Shown here: piece after piece, positions 1 to 8,653 of the stretch
Position numbering within the stretch: the stretch's first letter is position 1
Layout of the letters: each line of letters begins with the position of its first letter
From: Lysinibacillus boronitolerans JCM 21713 = 10a = NBRC 103108
GTDB taxonomy: Bacteria; Bacillota; Bacilli; Bacillales_A; Planococcaceae
Reading direction: 5' to 3'
Length of the DNA: 64,000 nucleotides
Assembly: GCF_000772935.1 (NCBI RefSeq)
Contig: NZ_JPVR01000080.1
Span: 1-64,000 of the forward strand
Notes under the pieces: model-generated
The model's input: the letters and a program-made list of their open reading frames with translations, nothing else
Told to the model about the DNA's origin: nothing
Database searches by the model: none
Program-made: the position numbers and the translations under genes

Positions 1-342
1 GTTGTGAGAAACAGTTGTTGCGTAGTCACCACGGATTGTACCTGGGTTAGATTCTTCAGGTTTTGTTGCACCCATCATTGTACGAGCAAGCTTGATTACG
101 TTCTCGCCTTCCCATACCATAGCGAATACAGGACCAGAAGTGATGAAATCAACTAATTCACCAAAGAATGGACGCTCAGCATGCTCAGCATAGTGCTTTT
201 CAGCTAATTCTTTAGGAATTACCATTAATTTAGCACCTTTCATTACAAAACCGCGACGTTCAAAACGATCAACGATGTCTCCTACTACTTGACGTTCAAC
301 GCCGTCAGGCTTAACCATTAAAAAAGTTTGTTCAATTGCCAT
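1..342 (-). CDS. ndk: Nucleoside diphosphate kinase, 3' partial
   Basis: Transfers the gamma-phosphate from ATP to nucleoside diphosphates through a phosphohistidine. The visible 114 residues begin [18 protein letters not shown], the family's N-terminal signature, and reach [11 protein letters not shown]. In the family this is followed after two residues by the catalytic histidine of the IIHGSD motif, which therefore lies just beyond the window edge. The start ATG at 340-342 is preceded by AAGGAG. It follows hepT in the same orientation, the hepS-menG-hepT-ndk order of Bacillus. Identity is secure; only the C-terminus is missing. Confidence 0.96.
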   Translation of the reverse strand, partial: MAIEQTFLMVKPDGVERQVVGDIVDRFERRGFVMKGAKLMVIPKELAEKHYAEHAERPFFGELVDFITSGPVFAMVWEGENVIKLARTMMGATKPEESNPGTIRGDYATTVSHN

Positions 343-428
343 GTTTAAAACACTCCTTAAATTCGTCTAACAGGTTTTACACCTACCGATAAATATTAAC
401 AAAAAATGAGCCTTTGTACAACAAAAAG

Positions 429-1403
429 CTAGAATTTGCGCTTACCCATGAACAATGCAACATCACGTAATTTTTTCTTAACGGGATGTTTTGGTAAAGC
501 ATCAATTTCCTGTAAGGCTTTTTTCAAATATTTATCACTCATACGATTAGCTTGCTCAATTGCATGAGATTTACGCACATATTGCAACATATTTTGACGT
601 TCCGATTCTGTTAACGTGCCTGCAAACACTTTAACTAAGTAAGGCTGCATCTCCGGATCATCTTTCAATAATAAAATCGGTAAAGTAATATTGCCCTGCA
701 GTAAATCACTACCTGCTGGCTTCCCTAGTTCTTTATCGGTTGCCATAATATCTAAAACATCATCGATAATTTGGAAGCTCATGCCCACAAAGTAGCCGAA
801 GCGCTTTAAATGCCGAACTGTTTTAGCATCAACCCCAGCTGCCACAGCCCCTAGCTCACAGCTTGAAGAAATAAGTAATGCTGTTTTGCGTTTGATTCTT
901 CTAAAATAATCTTTTAAACCTTGATCTAATCTAAATTTATCTTCTATTTGAATGACTTCACCGTTACAAATCTCCACCATCGTACGGGCTAAAATTTGAT
1001 GAACAAGTGGGTCTTCTAACTTTGTTATATATTCTAGCGCACGTGCGAAAATAAAATCGCCTGTGTACATCGCTACCCTGTTATTCCACTGTGATTTGAC
1101 AGTCGGGCGCCCTCTTCGCATATTGGAGTCGTCAATGACATCATCATGTACAAGCGATGCCATATGAATGAGTTCTAAAGGTACTGCTACATCCTTCATC
1201 TTCTCAATGTCATAATCACCAAATTTTGCGCCTAGTAACACAAAAATTGGTCGTATCCGTTTGCCACCAGCTTGTAATAAATGGAGAGAAGCATCGTTGA
1301 TCAAATATGAAGACGAGTCCACCGCTTTTTCTAACTCTCGTTCAATGATATCGATATCTGATTTCAAATCGGAATAGAGTAGTTTTAACTTCATCTTTTC
1401 CAC
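429..1403 (-). CDS. hepT: Heptaprenyl diphosphate synthase component II
   Basis: Large catalytic subunit of heptaprenyl diphosphate synthase, which makes the C35 side chain of menaquinone-7 together with HepS. It carries the two aspartate-rich motifs of trans-prenyltransferases: DDVIDD at residues 87-92 and IIDD near residue 212, plus GGKRIRP near 46-52. It ends in GKRKF like B. subtilis HepT. The frame stays open upstream, but a GTG at 1403 has a GGGGGAAGG ribosome site 9 bases upstream and gives 324 residues; an internal ATG at 1394 is the alternative. It lies 19 bp after menG, so the genes form an operon. Confidence 0.95.
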   Translation of the reverse strand: MEKMKLKLLYSDLKSDIDIIERELEKAVDSSSYLINDASLHLLQAGGKRIRPIFVLLGAKFGDYDIEKMKDVAVPLELIHMASLVHDDVIDDSNMRRGRPTVKSQWNNRVAMYTGDFIFARALEYITKLEDPLVHQILARTMVEICNGEVIQIEDKFRLDQGLKDYFRRIKRKTALLISSSCELGAVAAGVDAKTVRHLKRFGYFVGMSFQIIDDVLDIMATDKELGKPAGSDLLQGNITLPILLLKDDPEMQPYLVKVFAGTLTESERQNMLQYVRKSHAIEQANRMSDKYLKKALQEIDALPKHPVKKKLRDVALFMGKRKF

Positions 1404-1422
1404 GTGTGAAAACCTTCCCCCA

Positions 1423-2127
1423 TTAACGTACCTTTTTAAAGCCCATATGCATTGCCGCAGCCCCGCCACTGTATGCTTTGTACGTTACTTTTTCTAATCC
1501 TGCCTGCTGAAACAATGCCGCTAACTTCTTCATACCTGGGAAATCATTCGCAGATTCCTGAAGCCAAGAATACTCCTTATAGCTTTTCGCAAATATTTTA
1601 CCAAATATCGGCATTATATATTTAAAATAAAAACGGAACAGTTGACGATAACCAGGAATTTCAGATTGAGATGTTTCTAAACATACCACCATACCACCTG
1701 GTTTAACAACACGATGCATTTCCTTCAATACTTGTAAATAATCAGGTACATTACGAAGACCAAAGCCAATCGTCACATAATCAAACGTATCATCTGGGAA
1801 AGGTAATTCCATCGCATTTCCATGAATTAGTTCAATTTGTGGGTATGGCTCTACCTTTTTCTCGCCAACTTTTAGCATGTTTTGACTAAAGTCAAGCCCT
1901 TTTACTTCTCCACTTTCACCAACAGCCTCTGCCAATGCGATCGTCCAGTCTGCCGTGCCACAGCATACATCAAGTGCTTTTGATCCAGGTTTGACTGCCA
2001 TGTGCTTCATCGTATCGTTACGCCAGCCAACATGCATCTGGAAACTAATTACACCATTCATTTTATCGTAGTTTTCCGAAATACTTTCAAATACTTCGTG
2101 AACGTGTTCTTCTTTCGTTTTAGCCAT
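1423..2127 (-). CDS. menG: Demethylmenaquinone methyltransferase
   Basis: SAM-dependent C-methyltransferase of the UbiE/MenG family, converting demethylmenaquinone to menaquinone-7, the last step of the pathway. The 234 residues show the SAM-binding motif [15 protein letters not shown] near residue 51, the acidic GLDFSQNML loop and the family signature [25 protein letters not shown]. It sits between hepS and hepT (16 and 19 bp gaps), so prenyl chain synthesis and quinone methylation are co-transcribed, as in Bacillus. Confidence 0.97.
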   Translation of the reverse strand: MAKTKEEHVHEVFESISENYDKMNGVISFQMHVGWRNDTMKHMAVKPGSKALDVCCGTADWTIALAEAVGESGEVKGLDFSQNMLKVGEKKVEPYPQIELIHGNAMELPFPDDTFDYVTIGFGLRNVPDYLQVLKEMHRVVKPGGMVVCLETSQSEIPGYRQLFRFYFKYIMPIFGKIFAKSYKEYSWLQESANDFPGMKKLAALFQQAGLEKVTYKAYSGGAAAMHMGFKKVR

Positions 2128-2142
2128 TTTGAAAAACCTCTC

Positions 2143-2910
2143 TTATCCGTTAGTAGAAGCAATGGATGCCTCTACATGTGCATGTAAAGCTTGTTTGATA
2201 TCACTTTGTAAAAAGGTTGCCTGATTAATAATCTGTGATAGCTCTGTTTTTAAATGCACAATTTTCCTTTGGATGACGCTATTAAAGGTTGCGCCATTAC
2301 GTCTGACACTTTCTTCTAGTGCCTTACCCATTAAAGACATTTGACCACGTTGATAAGCTGTCCATTCTTTTTCTAAACGCAAGATTAATAAGCTTTTTTC
2401 TACAAGCGGTATATATTTACCGAAAGAATAAAGATCAAAAAATTGAGCAATTAACCCAGATTCTATCGTACTCATCGATGCATACCACTGTTCGATTGTT
2501 CGTTGTTCATTTTCATAAACTTTAATTTGTTGTTCACAACGTACCACAATACCTTGTGACAGGTTTCGAATCAATGCGACATTCCCTGACATCGCTAATA
2601 TTTCATAATAACGACCACTATAAAAATCCCCAGCTAAAACGGTAAGCTGCTGTTCTTTTGATGTTGCGTCTAATTCTTTTATATGATCGTGAGCCGCTAA
2701 TGCTGCGTACACTATGCCAACAGTAATTGCAGCCTCTTGTTGCTCTTGTTGCCACTCTTCACCATTCAAAAACGGGATTAGCAAATAAAACAATTGATTT
2801 TCATCTAGCACAGGTACACCTGTGTATTTTTGCAAAGTTCTATGACGAACATCCATGAAAATCTCTGTTTTTAACTGTGCAATTGAATTTTGAATGTATG
2901 TTGCATTCAT
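2143..2910 (-). CDS. hepS: Heptaprenyl diphosphate synthase component I
   Basis: Small, divergent subunit of heptaprenyl diphosphate synthase; it has no DDxxD motifs and is needed for chain-length control with HepT. The 255-residue length matches B. subtilis HepS (about 250), as do the helical composition and the position directly before menG. Sequence conservation is low in this family, so the call leans on position and on fragments such as YILAMSGNVALIRNLSQGI-like helices. It is the first gene of the hepS-menG-hepT-ndk unit, with an extended -10 promoter about 70 bp upstream. Confidence 0.9.
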   Translation of the reverse strand: MNATYIQNSIAQLKTEIFMDVRHRTLQKYTGVPVLDENQLFYLLIPFLNGEEWQQEQQEAAITVGIVYAALAAHDHIKELDATSKEQQLTVLAGDFYSGRYYEILAMSGNVALIRNLSQGIVVRCEQQIKVYENEQRTIEQWYASMSTIESGLIAQFFDLYSFGKYIPLVEKSLLILRLEKEWTAYQRGQMSLMGKALEESVRRNGATFNSVIQRKIVHLKTELSQIINQATFLQSDIKQALHAHVEASIASTNG

Positions 2911-2978
2911 AGACCTTACTCCATTTCACTTTCAGATACGTTAGCCCTATACAAGGCTGAACGCTTGCTTACTGAGTC

Positions 2979-2987
2979 ATTATAGCA
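2979..2987 (-). promoter_or_regulatory. Extended -10 promoter of hepS operon
   Basis: On the minus strand a perfect TATAAT with an upstream TGC (extended -10) lies about 70 bp before the hepS start. No good -35 is visible at 17 bp, which is normal for extended -10 promoters. The remainder of the 263-bp gap to mtrB shows no gene. Confidence 0.55.
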
Positions 2988-3173
2988 TACGCAACGATGC
3001 GGAATAAAAAAAATTTGCTTTCTTCATAGGACAGGCAGTAAAGCTTTCCCATAATTAAATGTAGGAATGCTAACTGCCCATAAACCTTATACTCAGTTTT
3101 TCACATCTAGTGTTTTTATATGTGCTTGTTGTACGCTAAACAAAATTAAAACTATCGTCAGAAACAAATTTTC

Positions 3174-3392
3174 TTATTTTTTCGCTTCGCTATTGATCAC
3201 GCCATGTGCTGTATGAATTTGCGCTTTACCGCGTATTTTCATGGCAGACGTGTGTTCTGTAAATTGTGCAATCATTACTTCGCCGGCATCTAATTTCTCT
3301 GAATGATGGAATTTCGTATCTGTTCCACGTGTTAATCCAATGACATGTACACCATCTTCTTCTGCTTGTATAACAATATAATCTTGTGACAT
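3174..3392 (-). CDS. mtrB: Trp RNA-binding attenuation protein (TRAP)
   Basis: TRAP forms an 11-subunit ring that, with tryptophan bound, captures GAG/UAG triplets in trp leader RNAs and causes attenuation. The 72 residues include [18 protein letters not shown] and [17 protein letters not shown], matching B. subtilis MtrB over nearly its full length, including the tryptophan-binding and KKR-type RNA-contact regions. It is preceded by AAGGAGTGT. It follows folE (mtrA) as in the B. subtilis mtrAB operon. No trp operon is in this window, so its targets are elsewhere. Confidence 0.97.
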   Translation of the reverse strand: MSQDYIVIQAEEDGVHVIGLTRGTDTKFHHSEKLDAGEVMIAQFTEHTSAMKIRGKAQIHTAHGVINSEAKK

Positions 3393-3454
3393 CTTTGTAC
3401 ACTCCTTAAATCCGACAAATTCTTAGTTCATCATAACATAATTAGACACGCAAT

Positions 3455-4024
3455 TTAAGACATTTGAATAAATGACAGCACTTCTCTACGTTTCACTTCA
3501 TCTTCCTCATAAATACCGCGTGCAACAGAGGTCACCGTTTTGGAACCAGGTTTTTTCAATCCACGCATTGTCATACACATATGCTCAGCCTCGATCACAA
3601 CATAAACACCCTTTGGCGCAAGCATCTCCATAATCGTGTCCGCTACTGAAGAGGTAATACGCTCTTGTAGTTGTGGTCTGCGGGCAATCGTCTCCACTGC
3701 ACGTCCTAATTTACTCAGCCCAGCAACAACACCGTCATTTGGTATGTATGCAACATGTGCTTTGCCATAGAAAGGAACTAGATGATGCTCACACATCGAA
3801 TAAAATGGAATATCTTTGACAAGCACTAATTCTTCATGTTCCTCATGAAACACCGTTTTAAAATAATCCTTAGCATCCTCATGTAAGCCGCTGAACATTT
3901 CAGCATACATTTTTGCTACACGCTTCGGCGTATCCAATAAACCTTCACGATTTACATCTTCACCTACTGCTTCTAAAATCATTTTTACCGCTTCTTCTAT
4001 TTTCAATAAATCAATATTCGACAT
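3455..4024 (-). CDS. folE: GTP cyclohydrolase I
   Basis: Opens the imidazole ring of GTP to give 7,8-dihydroneopterin triphosphate, the first step of folate synthesis (mtrA in B. subtilis). The 189 residues show the zinc site in [16 protein letters not shown] and the second cysteine in [11 protein letters not shown], with [10 protein letters not shown] and RPQLQERIT between them. It is the zinc-dependent type I enzyme, not the FolE2 form. It is directly upstream of mtrB, 62 bp apart. Confidence 0.97.
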   Translation of the reverse strand: MSNIDLLKIEEAVKMILEAVGEDVNREGLLDTPKRVAKMYAEMFSGLHEDAKDYFKTVFHEEHEELVLVKDIPFYSMCEHHLVPFYGKAHVAYIPNDGVVAGLSKLGRAVETIARRPQLQERITSSVADTIMEMLAPKGVYVVIEAEHMCMTMRGLKKPGSKTVTSVARGIYEEDEVKRREVLSFIQMS

Positions 4025-4180
4025 TCAAAAAACCCTCCTGCGTATCAAAACATTACACATTTCCCTATGCATCGTAGCACATCCAAAAGGTAAGCGCAAA
4101 ATGACTTACCTGATTCATCAGAAATTCGTTTCTAGATTAGCAAATCACTGTATATTATTATGTAAAATTTAAATTTGAAG

Positions 4181-4223
4181 TTAAAAAGAGCAGCCTTCAT
4201 GTTCGTTAACATGAAGGCTGCTC
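4181..4223 (-). terminator. Intrinsic terminator of hup
   Basis: A perfect 16-bp stem (4188-4203 with 4208-4223, loop CGTT) is followed on the minus strand by TTTTTAAC. It ends the hup transcript and separates it from folE. Confidence 0.85.
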
Positions 4224-4244
4224 TATGTAACTACTAGACGTGTA

Positions 4245-4517
4245 TTATTTTACCGCGTCTTTAAGCGCTTTACCTGGTTTGAAAGCAGGCACCTTGCTAG
4301 CAGCGATTTCGATTTCTTTACCAGTTTGTGGGTTACGACCTTTACGAGCCGCACGTTCACGTACTTCAAAGTTACCAAAACCAATTAATTGTACTTTGTC
4401 ACCCTTTGCAAGAGCATCTTGAATTGTATCAAATACAGCTTCAACTGCTTTAGAAGCGTCTTTTTTAGAAAGACCTGCAGCTTCAGCAACAGAGTTTACT
4501 AATTCTGTTTTATTCAC
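4245..4517 (-). CDS. hup: DNA-binding protein HU
   Basis: Small nucleoid protein that bends DNA (HBsu in B. subtilis). With a GTG start at 4517 it has 90 residues, the usual HU length, beginning [20 protein letters not shown]. It contains the HU signature [21 protein letters not shown] and the arm [15 protein letters not shown]. An in-frame ATG three codons upstream is only 3 bases from AGGAGG, whereas the GTG is 8 bases away, so the GTG is chosen. It has its own promoter region and terminator between folE and spoIVA, as in Bacillus. Confidence 0.97.
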   Translation of the reverse strand: MNKTELVNSVAEAAGLSKKDASKAVEAVFDTIQDALAKGDKVQLIGFGNFEVRERAARKGRNPQTGKEIEIAASKVPAFKPGKALKDAVK

Positions 4518-4561
4518 ACCATTCACCTCCTCTCAAAGGGTCATGAACCAATTCTGTAAAA

Positions 4562-4611
4562 AGAGTAACACATAGAAAACCGCTACGCAACTGTATTCAT
4601 ACATGATTATA
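4562..4611 (-). promoter_or_regulatory. Probable hup promoters
   Basis: Upstream of hup on the minus strand are TTGCGT (4585-4590), a 17-bp spacer and TACTCT (4562-4567), and further upstream a perfect TATAAT (4606-4611) without a clear -35. Two tandem promoters would resemble B. subtilis hbs, but this is a by-eye reading. Confidence 0.45.
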
Positions 4612-4639
4612 ACCAAAAAATCAGTTTTTCACCCAAAAA

Positions 4640-4680
4640 ACAAAAATAAAAGGACTTTTCGCATAAAAACGAAAAGCCCT
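4640..4680 (-). terminator. Intrinsic terminator of spoIVA
   Basis: Hairpin between 4652 and 4679 (GGaCTTTTCG pairing with CGAAAAGcCC, one mismatch) followed on the minus strand by a T-rich tract. Confidence 0.8.
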
Positions 4681-4715
4681 GCGTATATTTTTTGCATTTT
4701 TTCTGAATTTTATCA

Positions 4716-6194
4716 CTATAAAATAAATGTTACTAAACCACGATCTCCTTCGTTGACCATACGTTCAATCGTCTGACGCATACGTTTTTTGGCAGTAGGT
4801 GGAACTGCATCCATTTTATAACGAATTCCTTCTTTTAATACTTCATGTAATGGTGTGCCAAAAAGTTGTGTATTCCAAAGGGCATCACGATCATGTAAAT
4901 AAGCATGATTTAAATCTTTTAGAAGTTGCTGACTATGGAACTCTGAGCCAATTAACGGTGCAAATTCTGACTCCATGTCAACTCGAATAATATGATAGGA
5001 TGGTGCTTTCGCCTTCATTCGTACGCCAAAGAAATTATTCTGTTTAATGAGCTCTGGGGCTGTTGGCTCAAATTCCTGCATCATTGGCAATGTCACACCA
5101 TAGCCTGTCGTATCAGCATCGTGAATAGCACTTTTAAAGCGTTTTTGGGCCTCTTTTGCCTCTGCTGCCTCTTTGATAAAGAGTAACCAATCTTTTTTCG
5201 TTTCAATTGGTTCCTCTAGCCATTCATTACAAACTGATTTATACAGTTCACCCTGGAGGGATACCCGAATCACTGCCGTTCCAACACCTGCATCTACATG
5301 AACTACTTCACTTTGGTCAATAAAGTCAATGGCTTTAAAGGCATCCGATGCCTGTTGCACATCTCGAATTTTCATTACAGAGGAAAGGACTTCCTCCATT
5401 GAATCAATCAATGCAACATTTAATGGATGTGTGGCATCTAATACATCCAGCCAGTCTGGTTTCTCCACCTCAATTGTACGAATTGGGAATTCAAATAACG
5501 CCTCTTGTAAAATATATTGAATATCCGTTTCTCTCATTTGATCAATGGACATTGCAATAACAGGAACATTGTAACGTTCAAACAATTCATTACGAAGCTG
5601 AACTGTTTCTTCTCTTGCGGGCATTTGGCAATTGAGTAGGATGACAAATGGCTTGCCGATGTCTTTTAATTGCTCTACAATTTCCTCTTCTGCCTTTTCT
5701 GCTGCCCGGCGACTGATTCCGTTCACTGTACCATCAGTCGTCACGACAATACCAATATTCGCATGGTCGCGAATCACCTTATCTGTTCCAATTTTAGCGG
5801 CTTCCTGAAATGGAATAGGCTCCGTATGCCAAGGCGTATGAACAAATTTTGGTCCATTTTCGTCCTCATAGCCTTTTGTGCCATCAATAATATAACCAAC
5901 ACAATCTGCTAATCGAATTTGGAATGGCATTTCATCTTCACCGACCACAATACGGGTTGCTTGGGCAGGCACAAACTTCGGCTCAGCAGTCATAATGACT
6001 GGCCCCGGAGAACTTTGTGGCAACTCATCTTGTGCTCGCATTCTTTCCGTTTCATCCACAATGTTTGGTAACACGACTGATTCCATTACCTTTTTTACAA
6101 ATGTTGATTTACCTACACGTACTGGACCGACAACACCAATATAAACATCGCCATTTGTGCGCTCTGCAATTTCTCTAAATACTGCTTCACTCAA
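4716..6194 (-). CDS. spoIVA: Stage IV sporulation protein A (coat base ATPase)
   Basis: SpoIVA is the mother-cell ATPase that polymerises on the forespore surface as the base layer of the coat, anchored by SpoVM. The 492 residues match the usual length. A Walker A motif GVVGPVRVGKSTF lies near residues 21-33, followed by a TRAFAC-type GTPase-like domain that in this family hydrolyses ATP, and the conserved C-terminus ERMVNEGDRGLVTFIL. Translation starts at TTG (6192-6194), 8 bases after AAAGGAGG. A SigE-like promoter is directly upstream. Confidence 0.98.
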   Translation of the reverse strand: MSEAVFREIAERTNGDVYIGVVGPVRVGKSTFVKKVMESVVLPNIVDETERMRAQDELPQSSPGPVIMTAEPKFVPAQATRIVVGEDEMPFQIRLADCVGYIIDGTKGYEDENGPKFVHTPWHTEPIPFQEAAKIGTDKVIRDHANIGIVVTTDGTVNGISRRAAEKAEEEIVEQLKDIGKPFVILLNCQMPAREETVQLRNELFERYNVPVIAMSIDQMRETDIQYILQEALFEFPIRTIEVEKPDWLDVLDATHPLNVALIDSMEEVLSSVMKIRDVQQASDAFKAIDFIDQSEVVHVDAGVGTAVIRVSLQGELYKSVCNEWLEEPIETKKDWLLFIKEAAEAKEAQKRFKSAIHDADTTGYGVTLPMMQEFEPTAPELIKQNNFFGVRMKAKAPSYHIIRVDMESEFAPLIGSEFHSQQLLKDLNHAYLHDRDALWNTQLFGTPLHEVLKEGIRYKMDAVPPTAKKRMRQTIERMVNEGDRGLVTFIL

Positions 6195-6224
6195 GGTTTC
6201 TGCCTCCTTTATCTACGCTTTTTC

Positions 6225-6253
6225 ACTATATGCGAGCCTGTAGACAAATATGA
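6225..6253 (-). promoter_or_regulatory. SigE-type promoter of spoIVA
   Basis: Minus strand TCATATT (6247-6253), 14 bp, then CATATAGT (6225-6232) resembles the mother-cell SigE consensus KMATATT-N14-CATACAMT. It sits 30 bp before the spoIVA start, matching known SigE control of spoIVA in B. subtilis. The -35 overlaps the edge of the neighbouring terminator. Confidence 0.7.
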
Positions 6254-6281
6254 AAAAGCCCCTCACAAATGTAAGGAGCTT
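6251..6281 (-). terminator. Terminator after spoIVA-upstream gene boundary
   Basis: Imperfect hairpin at 6256-6281 (AAGC.CCT.AC with GT.AGG.GCTT, two G-T pairs) followed on the minus strand by TTTTTCA. It ends the yphF transcript and keeps it apart from SigE-driven spoIVA. Confidence 0.75.
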
Positions 6282-6286
6282 GTTTG

Positions 6287-7069
6287 CTATTTTTCTTTTT
6301 TCTCGGCGGCTTCTGCCTCTTGTTTTTGTCGTTCTTTCGCTTTTTTGACATCCGCATTATACGTTTCCATATCATAGATTGGCTCTCCATTCTCGTCCAC
6401 TGTATATGGAATCGAATAGGCAGGTACTACAGGATATTTGTCGACAAGCAATTGGCGAATATCATCACCAGGCTTTACATTCGGCTTATCCTCTTTTAAA
6501 AGCTGGCCTAAATCCACAGCATAGTCTACATGTAATTCACCATCACCAGTCATGAAAAGCGGTAACTCGACGCCAGAATAGGGACTTTTTACAGTTACCT
6601 CTGTTTTATAACCCAAATCTTTATAGTTGATCTGATAAACATTATCCGAAATTGACCCTTTTATTGGTAAATACTGTGTAGATAGTTTACGAATACCTAT
6701 TTCCCGTATACGCTCTGCCGCGTTTAAATCTACTAATTTGACTGATGCCTCATTTTCCGGATCCCAAATGATATATTGATATATTCCACCTTTTTCATAG
6801 GCATTCCCAGGAATTGTCGTCAAATACTTCGGCATAAGTTTTTCAAAATCGATTAAATATTTGATATAGATATCCGTATCTAGCTCACTATTTTTAATTG
6901 GTACTAGCCCACCTGTTGCTTCACGGTATTCGTCTACGGCACGTTGAACTGCCGCTAGTTGATCGACATCAGGCGTGACCTTAGCCCTTTTTTCGTCTTC
7001 TGGGTACGCACATCCTACTAGCAATATGGCGGTTGCAAATACCAACAGCAAAGCACTTAGTTTTTTCAT
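6287..7069 (-). CDS. yphF: YphF-like lipoprotein
   Basis: Membrane-anchored lipoprotein of unknown function. The 260 residues start with a lipoprotein signal ending in the lipobox LLVGC (cysteine 20), followed by an extracytoplasmic domain and a charged Lys/Glu-rich tail (KKAKERQKQEAEAAEKKEK). The position between spoIVA and a small membrane protein matches B. subtilis yphF, on which the symbol rests. GAGGTG lies 8 bases before the ATG. No catalytic motif was recognised. Confidence 0.85.
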   Translation of the reverse strand: MKKLSALLLVFATAILLVGCAYPEDEKRAKVTPDVDQLAAVQRAVDEYREATGGLVPIKNSELDTDIYIKYLIDFEKLMPKYLTTIPGNAYEKGGIYQYIIWDPENEASVKLVDLNAAERIREIGIRKLSTQYLPIKGSISDNVYQINYKDLGYKTEVTVKSPYSGVELPLFMTGDGELHVDYAVDLGQLLKEDKPNVKPGDDIRQLLVDKYPVVPAYSIPYTVDENGEPIYDMETYNADVKKAKERQKQEAEAAEKKEK

Positions 7070-7091
7070 GTTACTGACACCTCATTATTTT

Positions 7092-7304
7092 TTATGCTGG
7101 CCAAGTGGCAACTACAAGTACCATTAAAAATGTGCCAAGTCCAAACAGTATGTATGCACATAAATTTACGACTGTTCGTAAAAATACATTTGAAATCTTA
7201 TTTCGAGCTAAATAAATTAAGCCGACTGATATAATCATAAATGCGATGCAATAAAACGACACCCACATTACATCAAGTGCAGGCATATGAGCTAACGGGC
7301 CCAT
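7092..7304 (-). CDS. yphE: YphE-like DUF2768 membrane protein
   Basis: Small protein of 70 residues with two hydrophobic segments (about 15-35 and 45-66) joined by a basic loop LARNKISNVF. The size, the two-helix layout and the position between yphF and gpsA match the DUF2768 protein YphE. The start ATG at 7304 is chosen because AAAGGTGG lies 9 bases upstream; a TTG ten codons earlier has no ribosome site. Function unknown. Confidence 0.8.
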   Translation of the reverse strand: MGPLAHMPALDVMWVSFYCIAFMIISVGLIYLARNKISNVFLRTVVNLCAYILFGLGTFLMVLVVATWPA

Positions 7305-7373
7305 TTCAAATAACCACCTTTCTTTGAATGTCAAGACACAATCAAAGTATATTATACTATGTGCTTTTGCTAA

Positions 7374-7488
7374 AAAGAAATAGTTGTCCCATAACTATCA
7401 AGAAATGGACAACTCTTTTAGCATGTATTTCTATTCAACTAGTTGCACACAATAAGGCGTCTCAACAGATTCGTTGAGACACCTTATT
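7374..7488 (-). terminator. Two hairpins ending the gpsA transcript
   Basis: Going along the minus strand, the first hairpin (7451-7488, stem AATAAGG.GTCTCAAC with one mismatch) lacks a T tract. The second (AGTTGTCC at 7382-7389 with GGACAACT at 7407-7414) is followed by ATTTCTTTTTAG and is the better terminator. Confidence 0.65.
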
Positions 7489-7527
7489 TATGTCCGTTTT
7501 ATGACAAGTCTAATCAAAAAATTAATA

Positions 7528-8544
7528 TTAATGCTTCATATCGTCTATTTCTCGTTTTTTCATACGCATCATTAAGGCATCTACTGCCACTTTCGGTTCA
7601 ACATCATTAAATAGCACACTATAGAGCTCTGTTGAAATCGGCATGGCTACATCATATTTTTCTGCTAATTGATAGGCTGCCTTCGTGGTACGGACACCTT
7701 CTACGACCATGCCCATTTGATCCAGTACTTCTTGTAGCTTCATACCTTGCCCTAACATATTTCCTGCACGCCAGTTTCGTGAGTGGACACTTGTACAGGT
7801 TACAATTAAATCCCCCATACCTGTAAGCCCTGAGAACGTAAATGGATTACCACCCATTTTTACACCTAACCGTGAAATCTCTGCAAGACCTCGTGTAATA
7901 AGTGCCGCTTTCGCATTGTCTCCATAATTTAAGCCATCAGTAATACCTGCCGCTAAAGCAATGACGTTTTTCAACGCTCCCCCTATTTCCACACCAATGA
8001 TATCCTCATTTGTATAGACGCGGAAGAACTGATTCATAAATAAATCCTGTACCTTTTCAGCAGCATCAATATTGGCACACGCTGCCGTAACCGTTGTAGG
8101 ATGATGCAACACCACTTCTTCTGCATGACTTGGCCCAGAAAGAACAACAATTTCTTCCACATACATAGCAGGTAAGCTCTCTGCTATAATTTCAGATATT
8201 CGTTTTAAAGAGTCAGGCTCAATTCCTTTCGAAACATGGACAAACAACACTTTTTTTGTTAATTCAGCCGTTAGTTTCTCGCATACTTCACGAATCGCTT
8301 TTGTTGGAACAGCCACAACAATGGTCTCTGCATGAGAAGCTACCTTCGCCATATCACTCGTCGCATGTAAATTTACAGGTAGAATGGTTTCTGGTAAATA
8401 TTTTTTATTCGTATGCAGTTGATTGATTTCTTCTGCCTGCTCAGCTCTATGTGTCCATACAAGCGTATCATGTCCATTTTCCGCTAGTACCATTGCCAGT
8501 GCAGTACCCCATGACCCTGCCCCTAACACACAAACTTTTTCCAT
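7528..8544 (-). CDS. gpsA: Glycerol-3-phosphate dehydrogenase [NAD(P)+]
   Basis: Reduces dihydroxyacetone phosphate to sn-glycerol 3-phosphate for phospholipid synthesis. The 338 residues begin with the dinucleotide motif VLGAGSWGTALAMVLAENG and contain the GpsA signature ALKNVIALAAGITDGLNYGDN, with the catalytic lysine in GGALKN, and GLTGMGDLIVTC. The start is preceded by GGGAGG. It follows der in the same orientation, as in Bacillus. The substrate product also feeds PlsY-type acyltransferases such as the paralogue at 18.8-19.4 kb. Confidence 0.98.
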   Translation of the reverse strand: MEKVCVLGAGSWGTALAMVLAENGHDTLVWTHRAEQAEEINQLHTNKKYLPETILPVNLHATSDMAKVASHAETIVVAVPTKAIREVCEKLTAELTKKVLFVHVSKGIEPDSLKRISEIIAESLPAMYVEEIVVLSGPSHAEEVVLHHPTTVTAACANIDAAEKVQDLFMNQFFRVYTNEDIIGVEIGGALKNVIALAAGITDGLNYGDNAKAALITRGLAEISRLGVKMGGNPFTFSGLTGMGDLIVTCTSVHSRNWRAGNMLGQGMKLQEVLDQMGMVVEGVRTTKAAYQLAEKYDVAMPISTELYSVLFNDVEPKVAVDALMMRMKKREIDDMKH

Positions 8545-8593
8545 AACAAAATCCTCCCTTTGTTGGGTTGTCTATAAGTAAGTTCTTTCTTGT

Positions 8594-8630
8594 AAAAAGA
8601 CGCCACCCAACAATAATGTCGGGTTGGCGT
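8594..8630 (-). terminator. Intrinsic terminator of der
   Basis: Hairpin at 8600-8630 (ACGCCA-CCC pairing with GGG-T-TGGCGT, one bulge) followed on the minus strand by CTTTTTACA. Confidence 0.85.
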
Positions 8631-8653
8631 ATTGTATGTGTATAGCTATTGCC